In this document: one piece after another, positions 57,536-64,000 of the stretch | Position numbering within the stretch: position 1 is the first letter of the stretch | Layout: the number at the start of each line of letters is the position of its first letter | From: [Streptosporangium] indianense | GTDB lineage: Bacteria > Actinomycetota > Actinomycetes > Streptomycetales > Streptomycetaceae | Direction of reading: 5' to 3' | DNA: 64,000 nucleotides | NCBI RefSeq assembly: GCF_021474405.1 | Contig: NZ_JAKEIO010000015.1 | Span: 1 to 64,000 of the forward strand | Notes under the pieces: generated by a model | What the model was told of the DNA's origin: nothing | Databases searched by the model: none | Seen by the model: only the letters and a program-made list of their open reading frames with translations | Position numbers and translations under genes: made by a program

Positions 57536-59941
57536 CTACTCGCGGCGGGCTCCCTGCGGGACCACGCCCCAGCCCGGGCCCGTCGGGCCGCCCGTCGCGC
57601 CGCCGTCGCTCGTGTCGCCGCCGCCCTCCGTGGTGCCGCCGTCCGTCGCGCCGCCGTCGGTGGTGCCGCCGTCGGTGGTGCCCCCGTCCGCGGTGCCGCC
57701 GCCCGTGGGGGACTCGCCGCCGGTGCTGCCGTCGGTGGTGCCGCCGTCGGTCTGGCCCTCGGTCTGCCCCTCGGGGGCGCTGGGGCTCTGCTCGGGCGTC
57801 TGGGTGCCGGTCTCCTCGCCGCCGGTGGTCGTGCCGTCGTCGGTGGTGCCGGGGGTCGGGTCGGCCGGGGCGTCGCTGGCCGGGGCCTGCGAGACGTCGG
57901 AGCCGGGCTGGAGCCTGAGGTCGAACTCCTTGGCGGGCTTGTTCTTGAGGGCGTCCTGGGTGTACTGCGTCCAGATCTCGGCGGGTGCTCCGCCGCCGTT
58001 GATGCGGGGCAGGCCCATGGCGCCGTACAGCGACTTGTGGGCGGCGGTGACCGGGTCCTGGCCCATCACGGAGACGACGGTGGCGAGGTCGGGGGTGTAG
58101 CCCGCGAACCAGGCCGCCGTGTCCTCCTCGGCGGTGCCGGTCTTGCCGGCGACGGGGCGGCCCGCGGCCTGCGCGGCGGAGGCGGTGCCGTTCTGGACGA
58201 CGCTGCGCAGCATGGAGGTGGTGGTGTCGGCGGCCTCGCGGCTGACGGCCTGCCGGGTGCGCCGCTCGGGCAGGTCGATCGGCGTGCCCCCCTTGGTGAC
58301 CTTCTCGACGATCGTGTAGGTGCCGTGCCGGCCGTGGTTGGCGAGGGTGGCGTAGGCCTCGGCCATGTCGAGGACGCTGGCGGTGGCGGTGCCGAGCGCG
58401 ATGGCGGGGCCGTCGGCGAGGTCGGGGGTGGCCTCGGGGATGCCGAGGTCGATGGCGGTCTGCTTGACCTTGGCGGGGCCGACGTCTGCGGCCATCTGCG
58501 CGTACACCGAGTTCACTGAGCTGTCGGTGGCCTCGGTGACGGTGATGTCGCCGTAGGAGCGCTGGTCCTCGTTCTCGGGGGAGTAGGGGTCGCCGGTCCA
58601 GCCCTGGACGGTGCGCTTGTTGGTGCCGTCGTAGATGGTGTTCGGGGTGATGACGCGGCCGTCCTGCGTCTCGGAGTGGTTCTCGACGGCCGCGGTGAAC
58701 ACCAACGGCTTGAAGGTGGAGCCGACCTGGAAGTCCCTGCGGGTGGCGTTGGGGGTGTACTGCTTGACGTAGTCGATGCCGTTGTACATCGCCACGACCT
58801 TGCCGGTCTTGGGGTCGACGGAGGCGCCGCCGGCGCGGACGTAGGTGTCGACCTTGCGGTCCTTCTTGTCGAGCTTGGACATCAGCTTGTCGTTGACGGC
58901 CTTAACGAACGCGTCCTGCTTGCCCTTCTGCAGGGTCGTCGTGATGCGGTAGCCGCCGGCGTCGAGCTTGCTCTCTTCGATGATCTTGTTCTGGACGAGG
59001 TAGTCCTTGACGATCCGGACGATGTAGCCGCGCTGGCCGGACATGCCGGTGGAGAGGGTGGACTCCTTCGGCACGGGGAACTTCATGCCGGTCCGCTCCG
59101 ACTCGCTGAGCCAGCCCTTGGTGACCATGCCGTCCAGGACGTAGTTCCAGCGGGCCTCGGCGGCCCTCCGGTTCTCCGGGTGGGCGACGACGTCGTACTG
59201 GCTGGGGGCGTTGACGAGCGCGGCGAGGTAGGCGGCGCGGGCCGGGTCGAGCTCCTTGGCGTCCATGCCGTAGTAGGCCTGGGCGGCGGCCTGGATGCCG
59301 TAGGCGTTGCGGCCGAAGTAGCTGGTGTTGAGGTAGCCCTCGAGGATGTGGTCCTTGCTGACCTCGCGGTCCAGCTTGATCGCGATGAAGAACTCCTTGG
59401 CCTTGCGCGTGACGGTCTGTTCCTGGCGCAGGTAGTAGTTCTTCACGTACTGCTGGGTGATCGTGGAGCCGGACTGCTTCCCCTTGCCGAGGGCGGTGTT
59501 CCAGGCGGCGCGGACCATGGCCTTGGGGTCGACGGCGGACTCGGTGTAGAAGTCGCGGTCCTCGGCGGCCAGGATCGCGTGCTGGGCGTCCTTGGAGACA
59601 TGCGGGAGGGTGACGTTCTCCCGGTTGACCTCGCCGTCGCGGGCGATCACGGAGCCGTCGGCGTAGAGGTAGACGTTGGCCTGCTGGGTGGCGAGCGCGT
59701 TGGCGGGCGGGATCTTGACGAGCGAGTAGCCCAGGAAGAAGCCGCCGACCAGGAGCAGCACGACGACGATGAAGCCGCCGAGCGTCATGCGCCAGGTCGG
59801 GATCATCCGGCGCCAGCCGGTCCGCTTCGGTTTCCCGGCCGCAGTGGCCGCGGGCGTGCCCGGGTCGCCGTCGGCGTCCGCCTGCGGCTCTCTCGATGCC
59901 CAGCCCGGATTCGGCTGCTGCGGCTGAGGCTCGTCACTCAT
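57536..59941 (-). CDS. Class A penicillin-binding protein
   Basis: 801 residues from ATG 59941 (a GTG three codons upstream is possible). Cytoplasmic N terminus (about 50), one transmembrane helix, then a GT51 glycosyltransferase domain (catalytic Glu127 in LAAEDRDFY; GSTITQQYVKN). The transpeptidase has SxxK at Ser408 (GSTFKP), SxN (Ser475-Val-Asn477) and KTG (600-602). The last about 130 residues are Gly/Thr/Asp-rich low complexity. Synthesises peptidoglycan; divergent from the ABC exporter genes. Confidence 0.93.
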   Translation of the reverse strand: MSDEPQPQQPNPGWASREPQADADGDPGTPAATAAGKPKRTGWRRMIPTWRMTLGGFIVVVLLLVGGFFLGYSLVKIPPANALATQQANVYLYADGSVIARDGEVNRENVTLPHVSKDAQHAILAAEDRDFYTESAVDPKAMVRAAWNTALGKGKQSGSTITQQYVKNYYLRQEQTVTRKAKEFFIAIKLDREVSKDHILEGYLNTSYFGRNAYGIQAAAQAYYGMDAKELDPARAAYLAALVNAPSQYDVVAHPENRRAAEARWNYVLDGMVTKGWLSESERTGMKFPVPKESTLSTGMSGQRGYIVRIVKDYLVQNKIIEESKLDAGGYRITTTLQKGKQDAFVKAVNDKLMSKLDKKDRKVDTYVRAGGASVDPKTGKVVAMYNGIDYVKQYTPNATRRDFQVGSTFKPLVFTAAVENHSETQDGRVITPNTIYDGTNKRTVQGWTGDPYSPENEDQRSYGDITVTEATDSSVNSVYAQMAADVGPAKVKQTAIDLGIPEATPDLADGPAIALGTATASVLDMAEAYATLANHGRHGTYTIVEKVTKGGTPIDLPERRTRQAVSREAADTTTSMLRSVVQNGTASAAQAAGRPVAGKTGTAEEDTAAWFAGYTPDLATVVSVMGQDPVTAAHKSLYGAMGLPRINGGGAPAEIWTQYTQDALKNKPAKEFDLRLQPGSDVSQAPASDAPADPTPGTTDDGTTTGGEETGTQTPEQSPSAPEGQTEGQTDGGTTDGSTGGESPTGGGTADGGTTDGGTTDGGATDGGTTEGGGDTSDGGATGGPTGPGWGVVPQGARRE

Positions 59942-59950
59942 GTCGTGCAC

Positions 59951-60418
59951 GGACTCCTGTTTCGCGTCGTACGTCGTTCCGTACGTCTCTGCTCGCTCTT
60001 GCGCCCTGGTGATGAAGACTGTCCCATCCGTTGATCAGTTCCCTGATCGAGGGCCGGGCTGTGAGCCGTGTGGTGAGGCGGGCCTCGTGCGTGCGGGTGC
60101 GCGGCGGGCACAGGGTGAAACGTGCTGCCGCGCACGTCTGCCCGAATCGTGATCTCGCCTGCGCGAACATTCGCCCGAAGGGGGCTACGACCGTGGATCG
60201 CGACGGCTCGTACGCTCCGCCCGGCCGGCACCGCCGTCCCGTTGCTCGCCCTGGCCACGGGCGCCTCGGCCCACGCGGACGCAACGGATCGTACCGTCTG
60301 GGCCGGTGCGCGCCCGCACCGCGGCGCTCCCGCGGCGGCCCGAAATTGCGTGGCACGCCCGTTCGTCGGAGCACTAGGCTCCTGCGCTTCGGTGCCGGCG
60401 GCGAGGAGGGCTGTGGAC
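59951..60418. other. Gene-free region between PBP and ABC exporter
   Basis: 468 bases with no supported gene. It holds divergent promoters of the PBP and exporter operon and, at its end, GAGGAGG, the ribosome binding site for the first exporter gene. Confidence 0.5.
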
Positions 60419-61219
60419 GTGGGCTCGGCACGGTTGTACGCGGCCGTCGCGGCGGGCGGTTTCAGGCGGTACGCGACGTATCGGGCGGCCACGGTGGCCG
60501 GGGTGTTCACCAACACGGTCTTCGGGGTCATCCTCGTCTTCACCTATATGGCCCTGTGGGACCAGAAGCCGCAGCTCGGGGGGTATGACCAGGCGCAGGC
60601 GGTGACCTACGTCTGGCTGGGGCAGTGCCTCTACGCGACGCTGGCGATCCAGGGCGGGGGCGCCGAGAAGGACCTGATGGAGCGCATCCGCACCGGGGAG
60701 ATCGCCGTCGACCTGTACCGGCCGGCCGATCTCCAACTGTGGTGGCTGGCGGGGGACGTGGGGCGGGCGTTGTTCCAGATGCTGGGACGGGGTGTGGTCC
60801 CGTTCCTGTTCGGTGCGCTCTTCTTCCCGATGGCGCTGCCGACGTCGGTGACGCCGTGGGCGGCTTTCACGGTCACGCTGCTGCTGGCGACGGTCGTGAG
60901 CTTCGCGATCCGCTATCTGGCGGCGCTGAGCGTGTTCTGGCTGCTGGACGGCATGGGCGTCAACCAGGTCCTGATGGTCACGGGGATCTTCTTCTCGGGC
61001 ATGGTGCTGCCGCTGAACGCCTTCCCGGGTGTGCTGGGCGAGGTGGTGCGGGTGCTGCCGTGGGCGGCGCAGCTGCAGATGCCGGCGGACGTGCTGATGG
61101 GGGAGACGGATCCGCTGCGGGCGTTCGCCTTCCAGGCGGGGTGGGCGGTGGCGCTGCTGGCGGCGGGTCGGCTGCTGCAGTCGGCCGCGACGCGGCGGGT
61201 GGTGGTGCAGGGTGGCTGA
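60419..61219 (+). CDS. ABC exporter permease 1
   Basis: 266 residues, six helices (ATVAGVFTNTVFGVILVFTY first). ABC-2 family (DUF990-like), with RIRTGEIAVDLYRPADLQLW. GTG 60419 is chosen because GAGGAGG lies 9 bases upstream. Partner of the next gene; substrate unknown. Confidence 0.85.
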   Translation: MGSARLYAAVAAGGFRRYATYRAATVAGVFTNTVFGVILVFTYMALWDQKPQLGGYDQAQAVTYVWLGQCLYATLAIQGGGAEKDLMERIRTGEIAVDLYRPADLQLWWLAGDVGRALFQMLGRGVVPFLFGALFFPMALPTSVTPWAAFTVTLLLATVVSFAIRYLAALSVFWLLDGMGVNQVLMVTGIFFSGMVLPLNAFPGVLGEVVRVLPWAAQLQMPADVLMGETDPLRAFAFQAGWAVALLAAGRLLQSAATRRVVVQGG

Positions 61220-62033
61220 GCGCGGTGTGCTGCGGGAGGGCCTGCGGGCCTACCGGCTGATCGCCGGGATGTGGGTGCGCTCCAGCATGGCCTACCGCAC
61301 CTCGTTCGTGGTCACGGTGTTCGGGAACCTGACGGTGACCGGCCTGGACTTCGTGGGCATCCTGCTGATGTTCTCGCAGGTCGACTCGCTGGGCGGCTGG
61401 TCGCTGCCGGAGGTGGCGTTCCTGTACGGGCTGTCGGTGACGTCGTTCGGTATCGCCGATCTGGTGCTCGGCTCGATGGACGTGCTGGGCGCCCGGATGC
61501 GCGACGGCTCGTTCGACACGCTGCTGGTGCGGCCGTGGCCGGTGCTGGCGCAGGTCGGGGCCGACCGGTTCGCGCTGCGCCGGCTGGGCCGGATCACGCA
61601 GGGGGCGGTGGTGCTGGGCTGGGCGCTGGTGTCGGTGGACGTCGGCTGGAGCGTGTCCAAGGTGCTGCTGGTGCCGGTGACGGTGGTCAGCGGCGCGGCG
61701 ATCTTCTCGGCGGTGTTCGTGGCGGGCGCGGCCTTCCAGATCTACGCGCAGGACGCCGCCGAGGTGCAGAACGCGTTCACGTACGGCGGGACGACGCTGT
61801 TGCAGTATCCGCCGACGGTGTTCGGCAAGGACCTGGTGCGCGGTGTGACCTTCATGGTGCCGCTTGCCTTCGTCAACTGGGTCCCGGCCGCCTACGTCCT
61901 GGGGCGGCCGTACCCTCTCGGCCTGCCGCCCTGGACGGCGTTCGCCTCGCCCCTGGTGGCGGTGGCCTGCTGCGCGCTGGCGGGGGCGGCGTGGCGGACG
62001 GGCCTTCGTTCCTACCGGAGTACAGGGAGTTGA
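61212..62033 (+). CDS. ABC exporter permease 2
   Basis: 273 residues, six helices, GTG start overlapping the first permease by 8 bases. SSMAYRTSFVVTVFGNL, DTLLVRPWPVLAQVGADRF and FVNWVPAAYVLGRPYPLGLP resemble ABC-2 transporters of the DUF990/DUF2078 type. Operon with the ATPase. Confidence 0.85.
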   Translation: MAERGVLREGLRAYRLIAGMWVRSSMAYRTSFVVTVFGNLTVTGLDFVGILLMFSQVDSLGGWSLPEVAFLYGLSVTSFGIADLVLGSMDVLGARMRDGSFDTLLVRPWPVLAQVGADRFALRRLGRITQGAVVLGWALVSVDVGWSVSKVLLVPVTVVSGAAIFSAVFVAGAAFQIYAQDAAEVQNAFTYGGTTLLQYPPTVFGKDLVRGVTFMVPLAFVNWVPAAYVLGRPYPLGLPPWTAFASPLVAVACCALAGAAWRTGLRSYRSTGS

Positions 62034-62034
62034 G

Positions 62035-63021
62035 GTGAGCGGGGTGGACAGCGGTTTCATCGAACTCGACGGTGTCGAGAAGGTCTTCGACGTACGCAGG
62101 AAGACCGGCTTCATGAAGCGGGCAGTACGGCAGGTACGGGCCGTCGACGCGATCTCCTTCCGGGTGGAGCGCGGCGAGATGGTCGGCTACATCGGGCCGA
62201 ACGGCGCCGGCAAGTCCACCACGATCAAGATGCTGACCGGCATCCTCACGCCCAGCGCGGGCCGGCTGCGGGTGGCGGGCATCGACCCCTCCCGGGAGCG
62301 GAAGCGCCTCGCCCACCGCATCGGCGTGGTGTTCGGGCAGCGTACGACGCTGTGGTGGGACCTGCCGCTGCTGGACTCCTACCGGCTGATGCACCGCATG
62401 TACCGGATCCCCGACGCCCGTTACCGGGAGAACCTCGACCGGCTGGTCGAACTCCTCGACCTGGGCGCCCTGCTGGACGTGCCGGTGCGGCAACTCTCCC
62501 TGGGGCAGCGGATGCGCGGCGACATCGTGGCGGCGCTGCTGCACGACCCGGAGGTGCTGTACCTGGACGAGCCGACCATCGGGCTGGACGTCGTCTCCAA
62601 GTCGAAGGTGCGGGAGTTCCTGCGGGAGCTGAACGCCGAGCGCGGCACGACGGTGCTGCTGACCACACACGATCTGCAGGACATCGAGCAGTTGTGCAAG
62701 CGGGTGATGGTCATCGACCACGGGTGTCTGATGTACGACGGCCCGCTCGCGGGGTTGCACGAGGCGGGGGAGAGCGAGCGGACCCTGGTGGTGGACCTGG
62801 AGCGGGAACTGCCGCCGATCGACGCGCCGGCGCCCGCGCGGGTCGTGCGCGTGGACGGTCCGCGGCAGTGGCTGGCGTTCCCGGCGGGGGAGTCGGCGGC
62901 GCCGCTGGTGGCGCGGATCGCGGCCGAGTATCCGCTGGTGGACCTGTCGGTGCGGGAGCCGGACATCGAGGCGGTCATCGCCACCATGTACGGGGAGCAG
63001 GCCGAGCGGGCGATCTCGTAG
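62035..63021 (+). CDS. ABC exporter ATPase
   Basis: 328 residues, GTG start after GGGAG, 1 base after the permease stop. Walker A GPNGAGKSTT, signature LSLGQRMRGD, Walker B VLYLDEPTIGLDV, H-loop TTHD. Nod/drug type exporter ATPase with a C-terminal domain (about 240-328). Confidence 0.9.
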   Translation: MSGVDSGFIELDGVEKVFDVRRKTGFMKRAVRQVRAVDAISFRVERGEMVGYIGPNGAGKSTTIKMLTGILTPSAGRLRVAGIDPSRERKRLAHRIGVVFGQRTTLWWDLPLLDSYRLMHRMYRIPDARYRENLDRLVELLDLGALLDVPVRQLSLGQRMRGDIVAALLHDPEVLYLDEPTIGLDVVSKSKVREFLRELNAERGTTVLLTTHDLQDIEQLCKRVMVIDHGCLMYDGPLAGLHEAGESERTLVVDLERELPPIDAPAPARVVRVDGPRQWLAFPAGESAAPLVARIAAEYPLVDLSVREPDIEAVIATMYGEQAERAIS

Positions 63022-63054
63022 CCCCCGGCGGGGTGAACTCGTAGTCTGCTGTGT

Positions 63055-63756
63055 ATGACCGACGACGCCGTCCCGGACCTCCGCGCCTCCGACGCCGACC
63101 GTGAAAAGGTCGCAGACATCCTGCGGGACGCCCTCGCGGAGGGACGCCTCGACATGGAGGAGTTCGAGGAGCGGCTCGACGCGACGTACAAGGCGCGCAC
63201 GTACGGGGAGCTGGCGCCGATCACCCGGGACCTGCCGGTCGCGGGCGTGACGGTCCCGGCGGTGTCCCTGACGAAGGACCCGGCGGCCGGCCCGGGCTGG
63301 TCCGGGCGGATCACCGGCGGCGAGGGCACCTCCACGTGGGCCGTCGCCGTGATGTCCGGCTTCCAGCGCAAGGGGCGCTGGACGATGCCCCGGCGGTTCA
63401 CCTGCCTCGCCTTCTGGGGCGGCGGGGAGATCGATCTGCGCGAGGCGGACTTCGCGGACCGGGAGGTCGAGATCAACGCCTTCGCGATCATGGGCGGGGT
63501 GGATGTGATCGTTCCGCCCGGGGTCGAGGTCGTCGTCCGCGGCATCGGCGTCATGGGGGGCTTCGACCACCGCGAGGAGGGCGTGCCGGGGGAGCCGGGC
63601 GCGCCGCGGGTGATCGTGACCGGGTTCGCGCTGTGGGGCGGCGTCGGGGTCCAGCGGAAGCTGACCCGTGCGGAGAAGCTGCGGATCCGTGAGGAGCGCC
63701 GCCAGGAGAAGCTGGAGCGCAGGGCAGGGCGGCGGGAGTTGGACGGCGAGCGCTGA
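63055..63756 (+). CDS. DUF1707 membrane-stress-type protein
   Basis: 233 residues. N-terminal DUF1707 (LRASDADREKVADILRDALA, GRLDMEEFEERLDATYKART) followed by a DUF2154/LiaF-like C-terminal domain of parallel beta strands (LREADFADREVEINAFAIMG) repeated as IMGGVDVIVPPG and VMGGFDH. No membrane helix is obvious. The last part is Arg/Glu-rich. Confidence 0.85.
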   Translation: MTDDAVPDLRASDADREKVADILRDALAEGRLDMEEFEERLDATYKARTYGELAPITRDLPVAGVTVPAVSLTKDPAAGPGWSGRITGGEGTSTWAVAVMSGFQRKGRWTMPRRFTCLAFWGGGEIDLREADFADREVEINAFAIMGGVDVIVPPGVEVVVRGIGVMGGFDHREEGVPGEPGAPRVIVTGFALWGGVGVQRKLTRAEKLRIREERRQEKLERRAGRRELDGER

Positions 63757-63819
63757 GCAGCGCTGTGCCCGCCGCCTGTGGTCGGGCGACGGGCACGGGT
63801 GAGACGGTGCGGGACGGGG

Positions 63820-64000
63820 TTACAGCTTCGCCGGCGCCGACCCCTTCAGCGTCGACAGATCGAAGGACTCCGCCATCCGCGCGTACCCCGCGTCGCTGGG
63901 GTGCAGATGGTCGCCCGAGTCGTACTCGGGCCGCAGCCGCCGCGGGTTGTACGGGTCGCGCAGCGCCTGGTCGAAGTCGGCCACCGCGTCGTACACCCGT
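63820..64000 (-). CDS. SGNH-family hydrolase, C-terminal end
   Basis: The last about 60 codons of a gene continuing beyond the window. DHLHPSDAGYARMA contains the block V Asp-His pair of SGNH/GDSL esterases and lipases. Stop at 63820-63822 (TAA). Confidence 0.8.
   Translation of the reverse strand, partial: RVYDAVADFDQALRDPYNPRRLRPEYDSGDHLHPSDAGYARMAESFDLSTLKGSAPAKL

Overview
This is a high-GC actinobacterial chromosome segment, almost certainly Streptomyces. GTG and TTG starts are frequent, genes often overlap by 4 bases (GTGA/ATGA), and the content includes an SsgA-like sporulation protein, DasR-type operators next to GlcNAc genes, an LAxTG surface protein, and the actinobacterial blocks hup-murA and pncB-clpS-DUF2017-mec-cysO-cysM-MBL-rph-rdgB. 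From memory the order resembles S. coelicolor from about SCO2950 downward; I have not checked this. Most of the window is ordinary core chromosome with small accessory patches.

Layout. 0-3.5 kb: hup, murA (convergent), a UPF0301 protein and a DUF3039 protein. 3.5-8.4 kb: a sugar ABC transporter plus GH20 hexosaminidase behind a DasR-like site. 8.6-14 kb: a three-subunit xanthine dehydrogenase-type molybdenum hydroxylase whose Fe-S subunit carries a roughly 500-residue low-complexity extension. 14-18.3 kb: an orphan SUKH-like protein, an LAxTG surface protein, two small proteins, tRNA-Cys and a degenerate tRNA copy. 18.5-24.8 kb: an MFS gene broken by an in-frame TGA, a Doc-type toxin-antitoxin pair, a DEAD/DEAH helicase, an IclR regulator and a Lon-like protease. 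24.6-29.6 kb: an ArsR regulator with a palindromic operator and an osmoprotectant ABC operon with a frameshifted binding protein, then an Lrp regulator divergent from hppD. 31-43 kb: TPR protein, FAD oxidase, SsgG-like protein, two RDD membrane proteins, a secreted M6 protease, and pncA/pncB. 43-49.4 kb: clpS-DUF2017, an amino-acid permease and the CysO cysteine pathway with a Cys-containing leader peptide. 49.4-51.7 kb: the GlcNAc PTS with one decayed permease. 51.8-57.4 kb: rph, rdgB, tRNA-Leu, two tandem modular HNH nucleases, bcp, small proteins, and a guanidine-III riboswitch with an SMR exporter. 57.5-64 kb: a class A PBP, a two-permease ABC exporter, a DUF1707 protein and the end of an SGNH hydrolase.

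How parts connect. Two sites (about 3.5 kb and 50.8-51.4 kb) tie chitin/GlcNAc uptake to one regulator: DasR-like boxes precede the hexosaminidase/ABC genes, nagE2 and nagF. Mec, CysO and CysM form one cysteine-making pathway, with a predicted attenuator peptide in front of cysO. The riboswitch and SMR gene form a guanidine-sensing export unit.

Features outside the standard picture are: the HNH pair built from repeated DNA-binding-like modules, with the downstream gene ending 7 bases from a tRNA-Leu; copies of gene 3' ends beyond the stop codons of murA and the SMR gene; the degenerate second tRNA; and at least three coding lesions (MFS TGA, osmoprotectant SBP frameshift, nagE1 remnant). The first two lesions could be sequencing errors; the third cannot.
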